Of a stretch of 64,000 nt of DNA, positions 8,937 through 17,260 are shown in pieces. The notes beneath the pieces are model-generated. The model was not told the origin of the DNA, did not search any database, and worked only from the letters and a program-made list of their open reading frames with translations. Position 1 is the stretch's first letter. Every line of letters begins with the position of its first letter. The position numbers and the translations under genes are program-made. This DNA is from Catalinimonas niigatensis (lineage in GTDB: Bacteria > Bacteroidota > Bacteroidia > Cytophagales > Cyclobacteriaceae). Where the stretch lies: the NCBI RefSeq assembly GCF_030506285.1, contig NZ_CP119422.1, positions 2,666,001-2,730,000 on the forward strand, read 5' to 3'.

Positions 8937-9827
8937 TTATTGGTTTAGGAAGCCGCGTTCCAGCATCCATTCTTCACATAACTCAGGCCAGTGGGAGAAG
9001 GCTGTGCCCGGTGCCCCCATGCCTAGTCCGTGCCTCCCTTTTTCAAAAATATGCATCTCTACCGGAATGTTTCTTTTCTTCATTTCCAGATAAAAATAAA
9101 TGCTGTTTTCCGGCGGTACGGCCTGATCTTCCGTAGTATGCACCAAGAATGCAGGAGGTGTCTCATCAGTTACCTGAAGCTCATTGGAAAGTGAGCGCAC
9201 CGTGGCAGGTTCTGCATTTTCTCCTAATAGGGAGATTCGCGAACCACTGTGCTGGTAGTCTTCGGTAAACGAAATTACAGGATAGAGCAACACCATAAAG
9301 TCAGGGCGACTACTCATCTGATCTATCGGATCAGCAGCCCCGGTCTGACCAGTGTCAAAGTGTGTACCTAAGGTAGAAGCCATATGGCCTCCTGCTGAAA
9401 AACCCAGTACACCAATCCGGTCTGTATCTATGCCCCAGGCTTCGGCATTTGCCCGAACCATACGTATCGCCCGCTTGCCATCATTCATCGGAATAGGGTG
9501 TTTATAGCCATTGCGTCCCAGCCGGTAGGTCAGAATATAGGCGGATACGCCAAAACTGTTGAGCCAGCGGGCAATCTGATGCCCCTCATGGTCCATCGCC
9601 AGCATATTGTATCCTCCTCCCGGACAAACTACTACTGCGGCTCCGCTGGCCATATGCTCAGGCGCCGGGTAACGAATCAACATGGGTTGGTCTTTATCTT
9701 CCTGACCTTTGGCCCCGGGTGCACCGTCAGGCCAGAGTCTTAGGGTATCTACTGTGGGTTGTGCCAGCAATAAGGAAAAATTCAGGCAGCACAACAGGAT
9801 CAGCAGCAATAGTTTATGTAGGTTCAT
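8937..9827 (-). CDS. Secreted alpha/beta-hydrolase (acetyl-xylan esterase/BD-FAE-like)
   Basis: A 296-residue protein with an N-terminal signal peptide ending at about LLAQ (residue 23). The oxyanion loop is CPGGGY (about 68-73). The nucleophile elbow is GFSAGGH with Ser144. Candidates for the rest of the triad are Asp234 (in TTEDQAVP) and His266 (in KGRHGLG). The opening LRLWPDGAPGA and the spacing match the esterase group that deacetylates xylan or feruloyl-xylan and other acetylated sugars. It acts in the periplasm or outside the cell. The exported RraA-family gene lies 112 bp upstream on the same strand, and the two probably form a small operon. Confidence 0.87.
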   Translation of the reverse strand: MNLHKLLLLILLCCLNFSLLLAQPTVDTLRLWPDGAPGAKGQEDKDQPMLIRYPAPEHMASGAAVVVCPGGGYNMLAMDHEGHQIARWLNSFGVSAYILTYRLGRNGYKHPIPMNDGKRAIRMVRANAEAWGIDTDRIGVLGFSAGGHMASTLGTHFDTGQTGAADPIDQMSSRPDFMVLLYPVISFTEDYQHSGSRISLLGENAEPATVRSLSNELQVTDETPPAFLVHTTEDQAVPPENSIYFYLEMKKRNIPVEMHIFEKGRHGLGMGAPGTAFSHWPELCEEWMLERGFLNQ

Positions 9828-9939
9828 GTTAATGATTAAAGATTAGGATGCCATGACAAGATGTAGCATGAATTCAATGCTTATTTTACCTGACTAAGGG
9901 CATAACTTTCAAAATTATGTCAAAGATTTATAATATGAT

Positions 9940-10746
9940 CTACTCGTTTTCTTCTTCTACCGTAAAATCCATAGGAAGGCCCAGTTCTTCGTAGAGTTTT
10001 TTACGGGCAGCCATGTCTATGTTCTTTTCTTCGCGGGCCGCATCAGCTACCTCCAGCGCACGTGCCCGGGGCACCACAATCACGCCATCACCATCCGCCA
10101 CAATGACATCACCCGGATGAATATATACACCTCCAACCACCACAGGTTTGTTATAAGATTCCAACTCATTACGTCCGGGACGTATGCCACGTCCACGCTT
10201 AAAGTAATCCATATAGACCGGAATACCCTGCTTGATGATCTCATCGGTATCGCGTACGCCTCCGGCAGATACAATCCCTACTGCACCCTTACTTTTCCAG
10301 ATCATACTGTTGTTGGAACCGGTAGAACCGGTATCTCCATCATCAGCATTGTCAATGACAATCACATCACCGGGACGGATCTCTTCAATAAAAGGCTCGG
10401 CAGAAAGATGGGTATACCACTGATCGCGGAAGTTAGTATACTCTTCTCGGGGTACCTCACCCAAAGAAGGCACACGATTGGTGGGCACATAACGCACTGT
10501 AAAAGCAATGCCTACCATTTGGTGTTCGAAATTTTCTATGTCCTTCCAGAGAGGCGAGATTTTAGGGTCCATCAGGCCTACGTCCATCAGGCCCACCATA
10601 TCCATCCCGTCGGAGACATCGGCTACCCGTAAACCTTCGTAGAGTCCGATCAGTTGTTCATTGGTTACCTCCTGCTGCTGTTGCGCCTGCAAGAAACCTA
10701 CATTCAAAAATGCTAGTAAAGTTAGCATGTATGCTAAAGTTTTCAT
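9940..10746 (-). CDS. RraA-family protein with a signal peptide
   Basis: A 268-residue protein. The core (about 30-260) is the RraA/HMG-aldolase-like fold: GDVIVIDNADDGDTGSTGSNN, then SAGGVRDTDEI with the metal/substrate residues Arg165-Asp166, and HPGDVIVADGDGVIVVPRA. The family includes the RNase E regulator RraA and HMG/CHA aldolases. What is odd is the clear N-terminal signal peptide (MKTLAYMLTLLAFLNVGFLQAQQQQ), since family members normally act in the cytoplasm. Export argues against any RNase-related job and for a catabolic aldolase-like enzyme working with the neighbouring secreted esterase. The exact reaction is not inferable. Confidence 0.88.
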   Translation of the reverse strand: MKTLAYMLTLLAFLNVGFLQAQQQQEVTNEQLIGLYEGLRVADVSDGMDMVGLMDVGLMDPKISPLWKDIENFEHQMVGIAFTVRYVPTNRVPSLGEVPREEYTNFRDQWYTHLSAEPFIEEIRPGDVIVIDNADDGDTGSTGSNNSMIWKSKGAVGIVSAGGVRDTDEIIKQGIPVYMDYFKRGRGIRPGRNELESYNKPVVVGGVYIHPGDVIVADGDGVIVVPRARALEVADAAREEKNIDMAARKKLYEELGLPMDFTVEEENE

Positions 10747-10961
10747 AGGTGGTAGTTTGTTGTATTTAAAAAAGTTATATCATACTTAAACAGTCTGTAT
10801 CTTATAGCCCAGGTCATCCTTATTTTCTGCAGATGCGGTCCGTATATGGATGCAGCACAGCAAGCTTATAGCTAAACCCTCGTAGATATATCATACAGAA
10901 CAAAGATACAGCCATACAACTTATACATAAATTTGCTAATCACCAATTACATTCTAAGCCT

Positions 10962-12173
10962 ATGTACCCCCTGATTTTATCTTGTTTATACCTGCTACTT
11001 TTTCCTATGAATCTCTGTGCACAATTCTTGGAAGATTTTTCAGAACCCACTTCCTCCTTTCATGAAAATGGCTTACCCAACTGGATCACCCGAACCGGAG
11101 ATGGCAATGTTATTTTTACCCAGAAAATAGAAGACGGACATGCCTCTCTGCGGGTAGATGCCAGCCAGGATAAACGAAATATCTGGTATGCCTTTATGCA
11201 TACGGATGTAGCTCCAGCTCTAAACATCAAACTATTCAAAAAACCACACAATGCCCTCAGAATTGAGGCCAGAGTGAGACCTAGCCATGCCCCACGCCGG
11301 GTCAATCTTTACCTCTCAACACCCCGTTCTACCAATCACCACATCAATTTGCTGGAATATGACTTGCCGGTAGCCAATGAATGGTATACCATCAGCATGA
11401 CACTGGATAGCATGGAGGTACGGGAGGGAGAGCCTTTATATGGCCAAGTATCTATGATGGATTGGGGTAATAGTGGTATCTATCAGCTGGATGTGGATTA
11501 TGTGAAAGTCAGTATTGTGGATACCCTCAAAGCGGAGCCGGATCAAGGGAATGCCACCCGTTATCGTCCACCATTGGCAACAGCCGAATCTTTTGCTATC
11601 AGCAGGAAAGTGGCCGAAGATGTAAGCATAGAGCATGCATATCCGACACTCAACCTTAGTACCTGGGTACATCGGGAGGAAAAAGTATTGCCGCTGGATG
11701 CCTCCAAAACTATTTTACTGCGTTGGGATCTAAGTGATTTGAAAGGACAACAGGTAGAAGGTGAAGGGCAGTTGGAACTTTACACCTATGCCGTACAACG
11801 CCTGAAGGAAAATCCTAAAGATTTTGGAGAAGTACGCATTGTGGAGATCATCGACGGTGAGCAGGACTGGAAAGAAGGAAGCGTTACCTATCAAAGCCTG
11901 ATGCAGGAAAAAGTTTATGCTGAAGTGATCAACGAGCAAACGACTGTAGATACCCCCTTAAGTCTGGAGAGGGCTGGCAAGACTGTAGTCACGCTTTCTC
12001 CTTATGTACTACAAAGACTTATAGATGGTACGAGTTTAGGCCTGGCGATTCGTCCTTTAGGATTGATCAACGCCTCACTTATGGATTCTGAAACCAGCGC
12101 AGGAAAATATGCTGCCCGCCTCCGGCTCAATCTAGCTGCGGGTAAAAATGAAACCAAAAGTGGGGAAAACTGA
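10962..12173 (+). CDS. Secreted DNRLRE-domain protein
   Basis: A 403-residue protein with a signal peptide (MYPLILSCLYLLLFPMNLCAQ). Residues about 20-200 look like a jelly-roll carbohydrate-binding or glycosidase-accessory region (FLEDFSEP, IWYAFMHTDVAPAL, RIEARVRPSHAPRRVNLYLSTPRSTNH). The C-terminal part (about 215-395) is a DNRLRE domain: an early acidic Asp-Val-Ser segment, ILLRWDLSDLKG, a long middle strand set, and AGKYAARLRLNL at the end. Such domains occur in extracellular polysaccharide-associated proteins. There is no catalytic motif and no sorting domain. It is transcribed divergently from the RraA/esterase pair, which suggests a small polysaccharide-processing locus. Confidence 0.75.
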   Translation: MYPLILSCLYLLLFPMNLCAQFLEDFSEPTSSFHENGLPNWITRTGDGNVIFTQKIEDGHASLRVDASQDKRNIWYAFMHTDVAPALNIKLFKKPHNALRIEARVRPSHAPRRVNLYLSTPRSTNHHINLLEYDLPVANEWYTISMTLDSMEVREGEPLYGQVSMMDWGNSGIYQLDVDYVKVSIVDTLKAEPDQGNATRYRPPLATAESFAISRKVAEDVSIEHAYPTLNLSTWVHREEKVLPLDASKTILLRWDLSDLKGQQVEGEGQLELYTYAVQRLKENPKDFGEVRIVEIIDGEQDWKEGSVTYQSLMQEKVYAEVINEQTTVDTPLSLERAGKTVVTLSPYVLQRLIDGTSLGLAIRPLGLINASLMDSETSAGKYAARLRLNLAAGKNETKSGEN

Positions 12174-12197
12174 TCATATGTACTGAAAAACAAAAAT

Positions 12198-12222
12198 AGG
12201 AGAGTGAAAAGCCTCACTCTCC
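12198..12222 (-). terminator. Strong intrinsic terminator, oriented for a minus-strand transcript
   Basis: A perfect 10-bp stem AGGAGAGTGA / TCACTCTCCT with a 5-base loop. On the minus strand it is followed by ATTTTTGTTTTTC, a classic U tract. On the plus strand there is no T run. It may serve both the DNRLRE gene and a short minus-strand transcript. Confidence 0.75.
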
Positions 12223-12245
12223 TATCTATCAGACTTGCTGACAGA

Positions 12246-12311
12246 TCACTTGGTAGGAGTCAATTCAAGTAAAAAGGCCAATACAATGATAAGTAAACCA
12301 ATCCAACTCAT
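12246..12311 (-). CDS. Candidate 21-residue membrane peptide
   Basis: A tiny minus-strand frame starting at ATG 12311 encodes MSWIGLLIIVLAFLLELTPTK. It is one hydrophobic helix with a Trp at the membrane entry and a polar, lysine-ended tail. It lies 24 bases before the strong minus-strand terminator at 12198-12222, which otherwise has no minus-strand gene to terminate. The sequence before the ATG is AT-rich, as for other genes here. It could be a regulatory or toxin-like membrane peptide. No homologue is recognised, and the case rests on position and composition only. Confidence 0.4.
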   Translation of the reverse strand: MSWIGLLIIVLAFLLELTPTK

Positions 12312-12798
12312 ATTATTTTCATTTATAATCAATCAACTAAACAAATGTAAGTAATTACATTAAATATTACAATTTAATATTTAATTATTTAAAAAAATTG
12401 ATATTATTGCTGACTCTTTAAATGATCTATCAATGAGGTAAACCTTGTAGAATGCCTTAAAATTGTTGACTTCTCAGAGAGTTATCTCTTAAAAGGAATA
12501 GAATATGCTTACAGACTAAAACAAAAAACATTAGTGGGAATGTTAATTATAGATTGGGAATGAAGATTTAAAAGGAGCTATCATCAGCCTAAGCTCTACC
12601 TTGCTTTATATGATAACTTAAGTAAAATGTATTAATTTATGAGACGAAGAAAATCGCATATAACTTTTCTTACCTGATTCTGCTTATACATAGTACTTAT
12701 ATTGGAATAGAAGGAGAAAAAGCAAGCATAATTAAGCCTCTTCTCTATAATCTTCCGTATATGTATTCAAATTTGTTATACTCTAATTTTTTAAACAT
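12312..12798. other. AT-rich intergenic region
   Basis: About 490 bases. I see a 42-codon frame without a start codon at about 12430-12556 that looks faintly coding, but no recognisable gene and no confident promoter. Confidence 0.35.
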
Positions 12799-13074
12799 AT
12801 GTCAGCGTACCAAATTTTTAAGAAAACAGGTTTTAAATCGAAGATTAAAATCCTCAATAATCATGGAATATATCTGGATAGTCGTCATAGCTATGGATGT
12901 ATAGTGCGGCTTTTTGCTATTCAGGATTTTTACATAGAAGTATGGAGCAGCAGACTTCTCCCCTGGCGTAATATTGTTCATGTCAGTTGCTTTCAGAAGT
13001 GCAGCAAACTGGCCCCTTATCTGGATTGTATTGATATCAAAAACATGTTGTCTCCCGGAAGTTTGCATAGATAA
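12799..13074 (+). CDS. Small conserved hypothetical protein
   Basis: A 91-residue protein (ATG 12799). The middle follows a pattern I associate with a small Cytophagales family of unknown function: a short alpha/beta segment (IKILNNHGIYLDSR), then GCIVRLFAIQDFYIEVW, then a variable loop and LAPYLDCIDI. The family usually reads GYxVxLYxLxxFFVEVWY...LEPYLxxIxL. The protein is cytosolic with no signal peptide. A frame of similar length on the opposite strand (12802-13068) is its shadow. The family assignment is from pattern memory only. Confidence 0.55.
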   Translation: MSAYQIFKKTGFKSKIKILNNHGIYLDSRHSYGCIVRLFAIQDFYIEVWSSRLLPWRNIVHVSCFQKCSKLAPYLDCIDIKNMLSPGSLHR

Positions 13075-13469
13075 ATTCTCGGTGGCAATTTCTGATGCTG
13101 GTTTTCAGCATGCTGATACTCATTTCATAATGCGCTTTCATAAAGCATAGGGTTATGCTCAGATAAAGCATTTTTGTCTTCTTATTTATCCGGGTTAAAA
13201 AATGCAAACCTTATACATAGTGTACGGTTTAATAACCAATAGATCGTATAAGTAATTTATTCAACGATATGACAACGTGAGACAAATTTCTCGAACATCA
13301 GATCAGATATGAAATTTTTAGCGTACTTACCCTTTTGGTAGCTCTGAGAGCTATTTTTTGCTAATGTATTACACCCTATTGAAAGCTCAGCAAAGTAAGT
13401 CCGTTATTATTTCTTAAGCAGCACTTATAACACACACATCTAATTTTTTTAATCCATTAATCCAAAAAA
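13075..13469. other. Intergenic region with a possible terminator
   Basis: About 395 bases upstream of the SDR gene. The palindrome TAGCTCT-G-AGAGCTA at 13339-13353 is followed directly by six T on the plus strand, so it could be an intrinsic terminator for upstream transcription, or an operator of the SDR gene. Nothing else was seen. Confidence 0.35.
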
Positions 13470-14483
13470 ATGTCAATCATTCACCTAAGCAATGTTGTAG
13501 TAATTACCGGAGCTTCCGGCGGTGTAGGAAGAGCTGCCGCTCGTGAGTTTGCCCGTAAAGGTTACAAAGTAGCCCTGCTCGCCAGAGGTAAAGAAGGCCT
13601 GGAAGGTGCCCGTAAAGATGTAGAAGCACTGGGAGGCGTAGCATTACCTATACAAGTAGATTTAGCGAATGCAGAGCAGATAGAAGAAGCAGCAACCCGT
13701 GTTGAAGAAGAACTAGGGCCCATCAGCATATGGGTTAACAATGCTATGAATTCTGTACTGTCGCCAGTCAAAGAGATGAAGCCTGAAGAGTATAAGCGGG
13801 TAACTGAAGTCACCTATTTAGGGCAGGTATACGGTACTTTAGCGGCATATAAAAGAATGCGCAGACGCAATAGTGGTTCTATCGTCATGGTAGGTTCGGC
13901 ACTGGCCTATCGGGGCATACCCTTGCAATCCGCTTATTGTGGTTCCAAGCATGCTATTGAAGGCTTCTTTGATTCCTTCCGCTCGGAACTCATCCATGAC
14001 AAAAGCAACATCAATGTCAGCATTGTACATCTGCCAGCGATGAATACTACGCAATTTGGCTGGGTGAAGTCCCGCTTACCTAACAAAAGTAAGCCTATGG
14101 GTAAGATTTATCAACCGGAGGTAGCGGCCCGGGCTATTTATTATGCTGCACATCATCATCGTCGCAGCATATTTGTGGGCTCAGCCACTGTACAGACCAT
14201 CCTTGGTAATAAGTTTTTCCCCGGCTTGCTGGATCATTACCTTGCCAAAATAGGCTATTCCGGACAGCAGACAGAGGAAGCAGAAGAGCCCGGACGTCCG
14301 CACAACCTATGGGAACCTATCCCGGAAGATCGGGGATCACATGGTAACTTTGACCATATGGCAGTAGACCACAGCCTGGAACTACAAGCCACTACCACCA
14401 AGCGGGGTACTACTGCCGTTGTAGCGCTGGCTAGCACATTGCTCACCGCCGGACTGATATATTGGCTGAAGAGTGGAGAGTAG
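13470..14483 (+). CDS. Short-chain dehydrogenase/reductase with C-terminal membrane anchor
   Basis: A 337-residue classical SDR. It has the NAD(P)-binding motif TGASGGVG (13-20), the NNA motif (WVNNAMNS, about 89-95), and the catalytic residues Ser143, Tyr156 and Lys160 (SAYCGSK). Residues 240-310 are an extension not found in basic SDRs (GRPHNLWEPIPEDRGSHG, a motif common in the bacterial SDRs annotated as DltE/short-chain dehydrogenase of this length). The last 25 residues (VVALASTLLTAGLIYWLKSGE) form a single transmembrane helix, so the enzyme is tail-anchored. The substrate is unknown. It is monocistronic, with a terminator after it. Confidence 0.9.
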   Translation: MSIIHLSNVVVITGASGGVGRAAAREFARKGYKVALLARGKEGLEGARKDVEALGGVALPIQVDLANAEQIEEAATRVEEELGPISIWVNNAMNSVLSPVKEMKPEEYKRVTEVTYLGQVYGTLAAYKRMRRRNSGSIVMVGSALAYRGIPLQSAYCGSKHAIEGFFDSFRSELIHDKSNINVSIVHLPAMNTTQFGWVKSRLPNKSKPMGKIYQPEVAARAIYYAAHHHRRSIFVGSATVQTILGNKFFPGLLDHYLAKIGYSGQQTEEAEEPGRPHNLWEPIPEDRGSHGNFDHMAVDHSLELQATTTKRGTTAVVALASTLLTAGLIYWLKSGE

Positions 14484-14499
14484 TATTTGTTTATCTATT

Positions 14500-14549
14500 G
14501 CGTTCCTAAAGATGGCCTAATCATCTATGGGAACGCTTAGTTTTTTTAG
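14500..14549 (+). terminator. Terminator of the SDR gene
   Basis: The outer stem GCGTTCC / GGAACGC and the inner stem GATG / CATC flank a short loop, followed by TTAG and seven T on the plus strand. Confidence 0.8.
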
Positions 14550-14751
14550 TAAAAGTTTGCTAGATAAACCATTGAAATCAGTCTAACTTCCTATTTAAAT
14601 TGGTTTCACTTATTGAATCAGGAAGAGAACAATATTTTCTAGCCTTCTGTGCTCTTTTGCAAATCCTTATATTTCCTTATCCTTTACCCTTATTTTCATA
14701 TGCTATCCAGTTTTTATTTATTATTTAGATATTATGATATCTTACCTGAAT

Positions 14752-15448
14752 ATGAAATTGAGTTTTTTTTAGATGTTATTGATATGTTTATTCCTGCCCA
14801 TTCTCAGGCACAGTTTACAGATTCCTTAAAATTGATCGTGTGTATTATGACTACTGTAATTACTCGGAATCATCAACCACTATGACTGACAGCTAACCGC
14901 TTTGGTGTTGTTGCTGATTAAAAAAACAGATTTTTCTACTCATCTTTATATAAATAATAAGCATATACTACAGAATAAACTTACCCTAAAATATGGTCTG
15001 AATTTATGTAATAACCGTTATTTTCAGAACACCTTCTTACAGAATGGGTATGCCGAAATATCATAGGCACACCTATTTTTCTTACCCATGAAAGAGTTGA
15101 ACAGCATTTAGGACCTAAAACTGTTAGTGAGATCAGTGGTGGAATATTGTCAACAACAGTATTCATGGTATTCATCTGGGCTTATCAGGTCATCTTACTC
15201 TTTACTTAACTTACAATATAGAACATTACTGGCTTATACGCATAATTATAGAAATTCCTGTAAGGATAATCTATTTCAGTTCCATAAGAGACAAGGGTAT
15301 TTTTTGAAGGAATTTACATATCAAAGCAATCAATTGCCATAGGTACTGACAAAAGAAACTTACGAATAATATGGGAGGAATGTTCGGTGTCAATTATAAT
15401 GTAAGTCATACATTTAAATCACAAGGTATAGTTGCACCTGAACAATAG
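14752..15448 (+). pseudogene. Decayed Wzi-family capsule assembly gene with internal deletion
   Basis: Fragments in shifting plus-strand frames line up in order with the intact Wzi paralogues at 50755 and 59217. The signal-peptide end and AQFTDSLKL, then TRNHQPL, sit at 14810-14881. A TGA follows where the paralogues have Trp. Then come LTANRFGVVAD, KTDFSTHLYINNKH and LKYGLNLCNNRYFQNTFLQ (about 14915-15040). The frame then jumps to the paralogues' C-terminal part: IIGTPIFLT, WNIVNNSIHGIHLGLSG, LQYRTLLAYTHNY, LFQFHKRQGYFL and LTNNMGGMFGVNYNVS, ending at 15448. About 250 residues from the middle of the barrel are missing and there are several frameshifts and stops. The gene is dead. It lies at the downstream border of the polysaccharide locus. 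Confidence 0.85.
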
Positions 15449-15540
15449 ATTGCTAAACCTAAAGACTTATATTTATTGTTCTTCATAAAAATAGTTTATT
15501 CTTAAATCAAAACTATTTCTCTTTTTTAGAAGAATGAAAA

Positions 15541-16509
15541 TCACCTGAAACGATGTTTTAGCGTTGGTCTTTGCGTTATTTCATGATAACGAATAACATC
15601 CTTCCCATAATAGTGCATAACCATGCTATGGCGAGTCCTGCCTGGATCATTTATTTTACTACCTCCGTGAAGCATGTTTGCATGCCAGATCAATACATCA
15701 CCTTTAGAAGCATGAAAGTATTTGAGCTGAAGATTATTTTGTTTTATTAACTTCTCAATAGCCTCATTGTAATTTTGTTTTGCATCTTTACCCAAGCTCC
15801 ATTGGTTACCACCGTGATTATAGTCAGCATTCATCAGATATGCTAGTTTATGGCTACCGGGATAAAAAAACAAAGGACCATTATCACGATCAATATCTTC
15901 TAAAGCTACCCAAACGCCAAGGAGATAACCATAGGGATAGCTAGACATATGAATAAAATCTGAATGGGCTCGCTCTTGAGTTCCTGTCAAGAAATTAGCA
16001 CTCTGAAAAAGTTCTATAGGCGTTCCCATCAGCAGTTCAAGGGTCCTTACAAGTTCAGCCTGATTAATGGCCTGATTTAACAAGGCAGAATATTTCACTG
16101 CAAACATCATCTTTCGTTGGTCTTTTACCGGTAAGCGCTTCTCTCGTATTAACTTCTCCACTTCATCATTGATCATTGTTACCTGTTCGGCAGAATAAAA
16201 GCCTCTTAGAATGGCGTATCCATCTCTCGACCAATTTATGATTGCTGATTGCGTTTTTTCACTTAGTTTGTGAAACTGAGGTTTCTGAGGAAGTAATACT
16301 GAAGAATCTCCTTGGTCAAGCCATGGTTGATCGTTTGTAGAATTATGTTTAAAATCTAAACTTGAGATTGAGCTAAAATAGCGCTTTTTCAAACCATGCT
16401 TTTTATATAGAGCTCTTTGATATTTAAGTCTACTGTAACTGAAGATATTATAGATCAAATACAAAAATTTGATCCTTCTGATCGCTGACAAGGAAATAGA
16501 AATTTTCAT
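15541..16509 (-). CDS. Phytanoyl-CoA dioxygenase (PhyH) family oxygenase
   Basis: A 322-residue Fe(II)/2-oxoglutarate-dependent oxygenase. The metal triad is visible as His182-x-Asp184 (RAHSDF) and His281 (MLHGGS); Arg291 or Arg293 (GRTRHS) is the likely 2-oxoglutarate anchor. PLFFYPGSHK (about 212-221) is a typical PhyH turn. The first 60 residues are basic and hydrophobic (SAIRRIKFLYLIYNIF) and could associate with the membrane. It is the last gene of the long minus-strand polysaccharide operon, so its likely substrate is a sugar, lipid or amino-acid substituent of the glycan or its carrier. That is inference from position. Confidence 0.87.
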   Translation of the reverse strand: MKISISLSAIRRIKFLYLIYNIFSYSRLKYQRALYKKHGLKKRYFSSISSLDFKHNSTNDQPWLDQGDSSVLLPQKPQFHKLSEKTQSAIINWSRDGYAILRGFYSAEQVTMINDEVEKLIREKRLPVKDQRKMMFAVKYSALLNQAINQAELVRTLELLMGTPIELFQSANFLTGTQERAHSDFIHMSSYPYGYLLGVWVALEDIDRDNGPLFFYPGSHKLAYLMNADYNHGGNQWSLGKDAKQNYNEAIEKLIKQNNLQLKYFHASKGDVLIWHANMLHGGSKINDPGRTRHSMVMHYYGKDVIRYHEITQRPTLKHRFR

Positions 16510-16667
16510 GGTAAATGGACGGTTTAATTTTTATGTGCGTATCAACTATAACTAAATGTTTATTGCTAAAAGCTTCTGTTACTTTTTCATTACACAGAGA
16601 CTTTATTCCTAAAAGTACTTCGGATTTATTACCAACCTATCTCAAAGATACAAACAGCGTCTAGCAC

Positions 16668-17240
16668 TTAGTACGGCCACCTTATCTTTACCGGTGTCGC
16701 AGGATTTCCTTTACAGATACGATTTTCTCTTAAACTGGAAGTAACTACAGAGCCTGCAGAAATTACTGTATCAGTTCCAACTGTTACGTCAGGGCCTACA
16801 AAACAACAGGCACCAATCCAACAACCATCTTCTAGTATAATAGGCCCATTACGATAAGGCATAGAGGCAAAGCGATAATCATGGTTGCCTCCGCAAAGAA
16901 AACTTCGCTGAGACAGTGCTACATTATTCCCAATTATTATATTCTCAAAGTTGAGAATATATACTTCCTCACCTATCCATACATGAGATCCTATCTTCAA
17001 TTTCCAAGGAAAGTGTATATTGACTCTAGGCTTGATCACTACTCCTTCTCCCACACGAGCTCCAAAAAGCCTCAATAAAAGCACCTTTAAAGAGCTAGGA
17101 TAGGGAAGAGCCGAAAGAAAAAACGATACCTTCACCAGATACCAACAAATCTCTTTTAACTTGCCTGCTCCCCGGTCTAATCCAACTGAGTCATCAAAAT
17201 CTTTGAGTCTTACCTTCGAGGTAAATTTTTCCGTGCACAT
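16668..17240 (-). CDS. WcaF-like hexapeptide-repeat O-acetyltransferase
   Basis: A 190-residue left-handed beta-helix acyltransferase. The opening (WYLVKVSFFLSALPYPSSLKVLLLRLFGARVGEGVVIKPRVNIHFPWKLKIG) is the characteristic N-terminus of the colanic-acid WcaF/putative EPS acetyltransferases. Hexapeptide repeats follow (VWIGEEVYIL, IIIGNNVALS, CWIGACCFVG, VTVGTDTVIS), with the catalytic His in GGNHDY and the final GNPATPVKIR. It uses acetyl-CoA to acetylate a sugar of the repeat unit in the cytoplasm. It lies 20 bp behind the glycosyltransferase at 17261, in the same operon. Confidence 0.9.
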   Translation of the reverse strand: MCTEKFTSKVRLKDFDDSVGLDRGAGKLKEICWYLVKVSFFLSALPYPSSLKVLLLRLFGARVGEGVVIKPRVNIHFPWKLKIGSHVWIGEEVYILNFENIIIGNNVALSQRSFLCGGNHDYRFASMPYRNGPIILEDGCWIGACCFVGPDVTVGTDTVISAGSVVTSSLRENRICKGNPATPVKIRWPY

Positions 17241-17260
17241 AGTTAAAATTTTCCGACAGG

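Noticed and set aside
14981-15175. Minus-strand 64-codon frame
   Set aside because: It is the antisense shadow of the Wzi relic, whose plus-strand frames match the intact paralogues.
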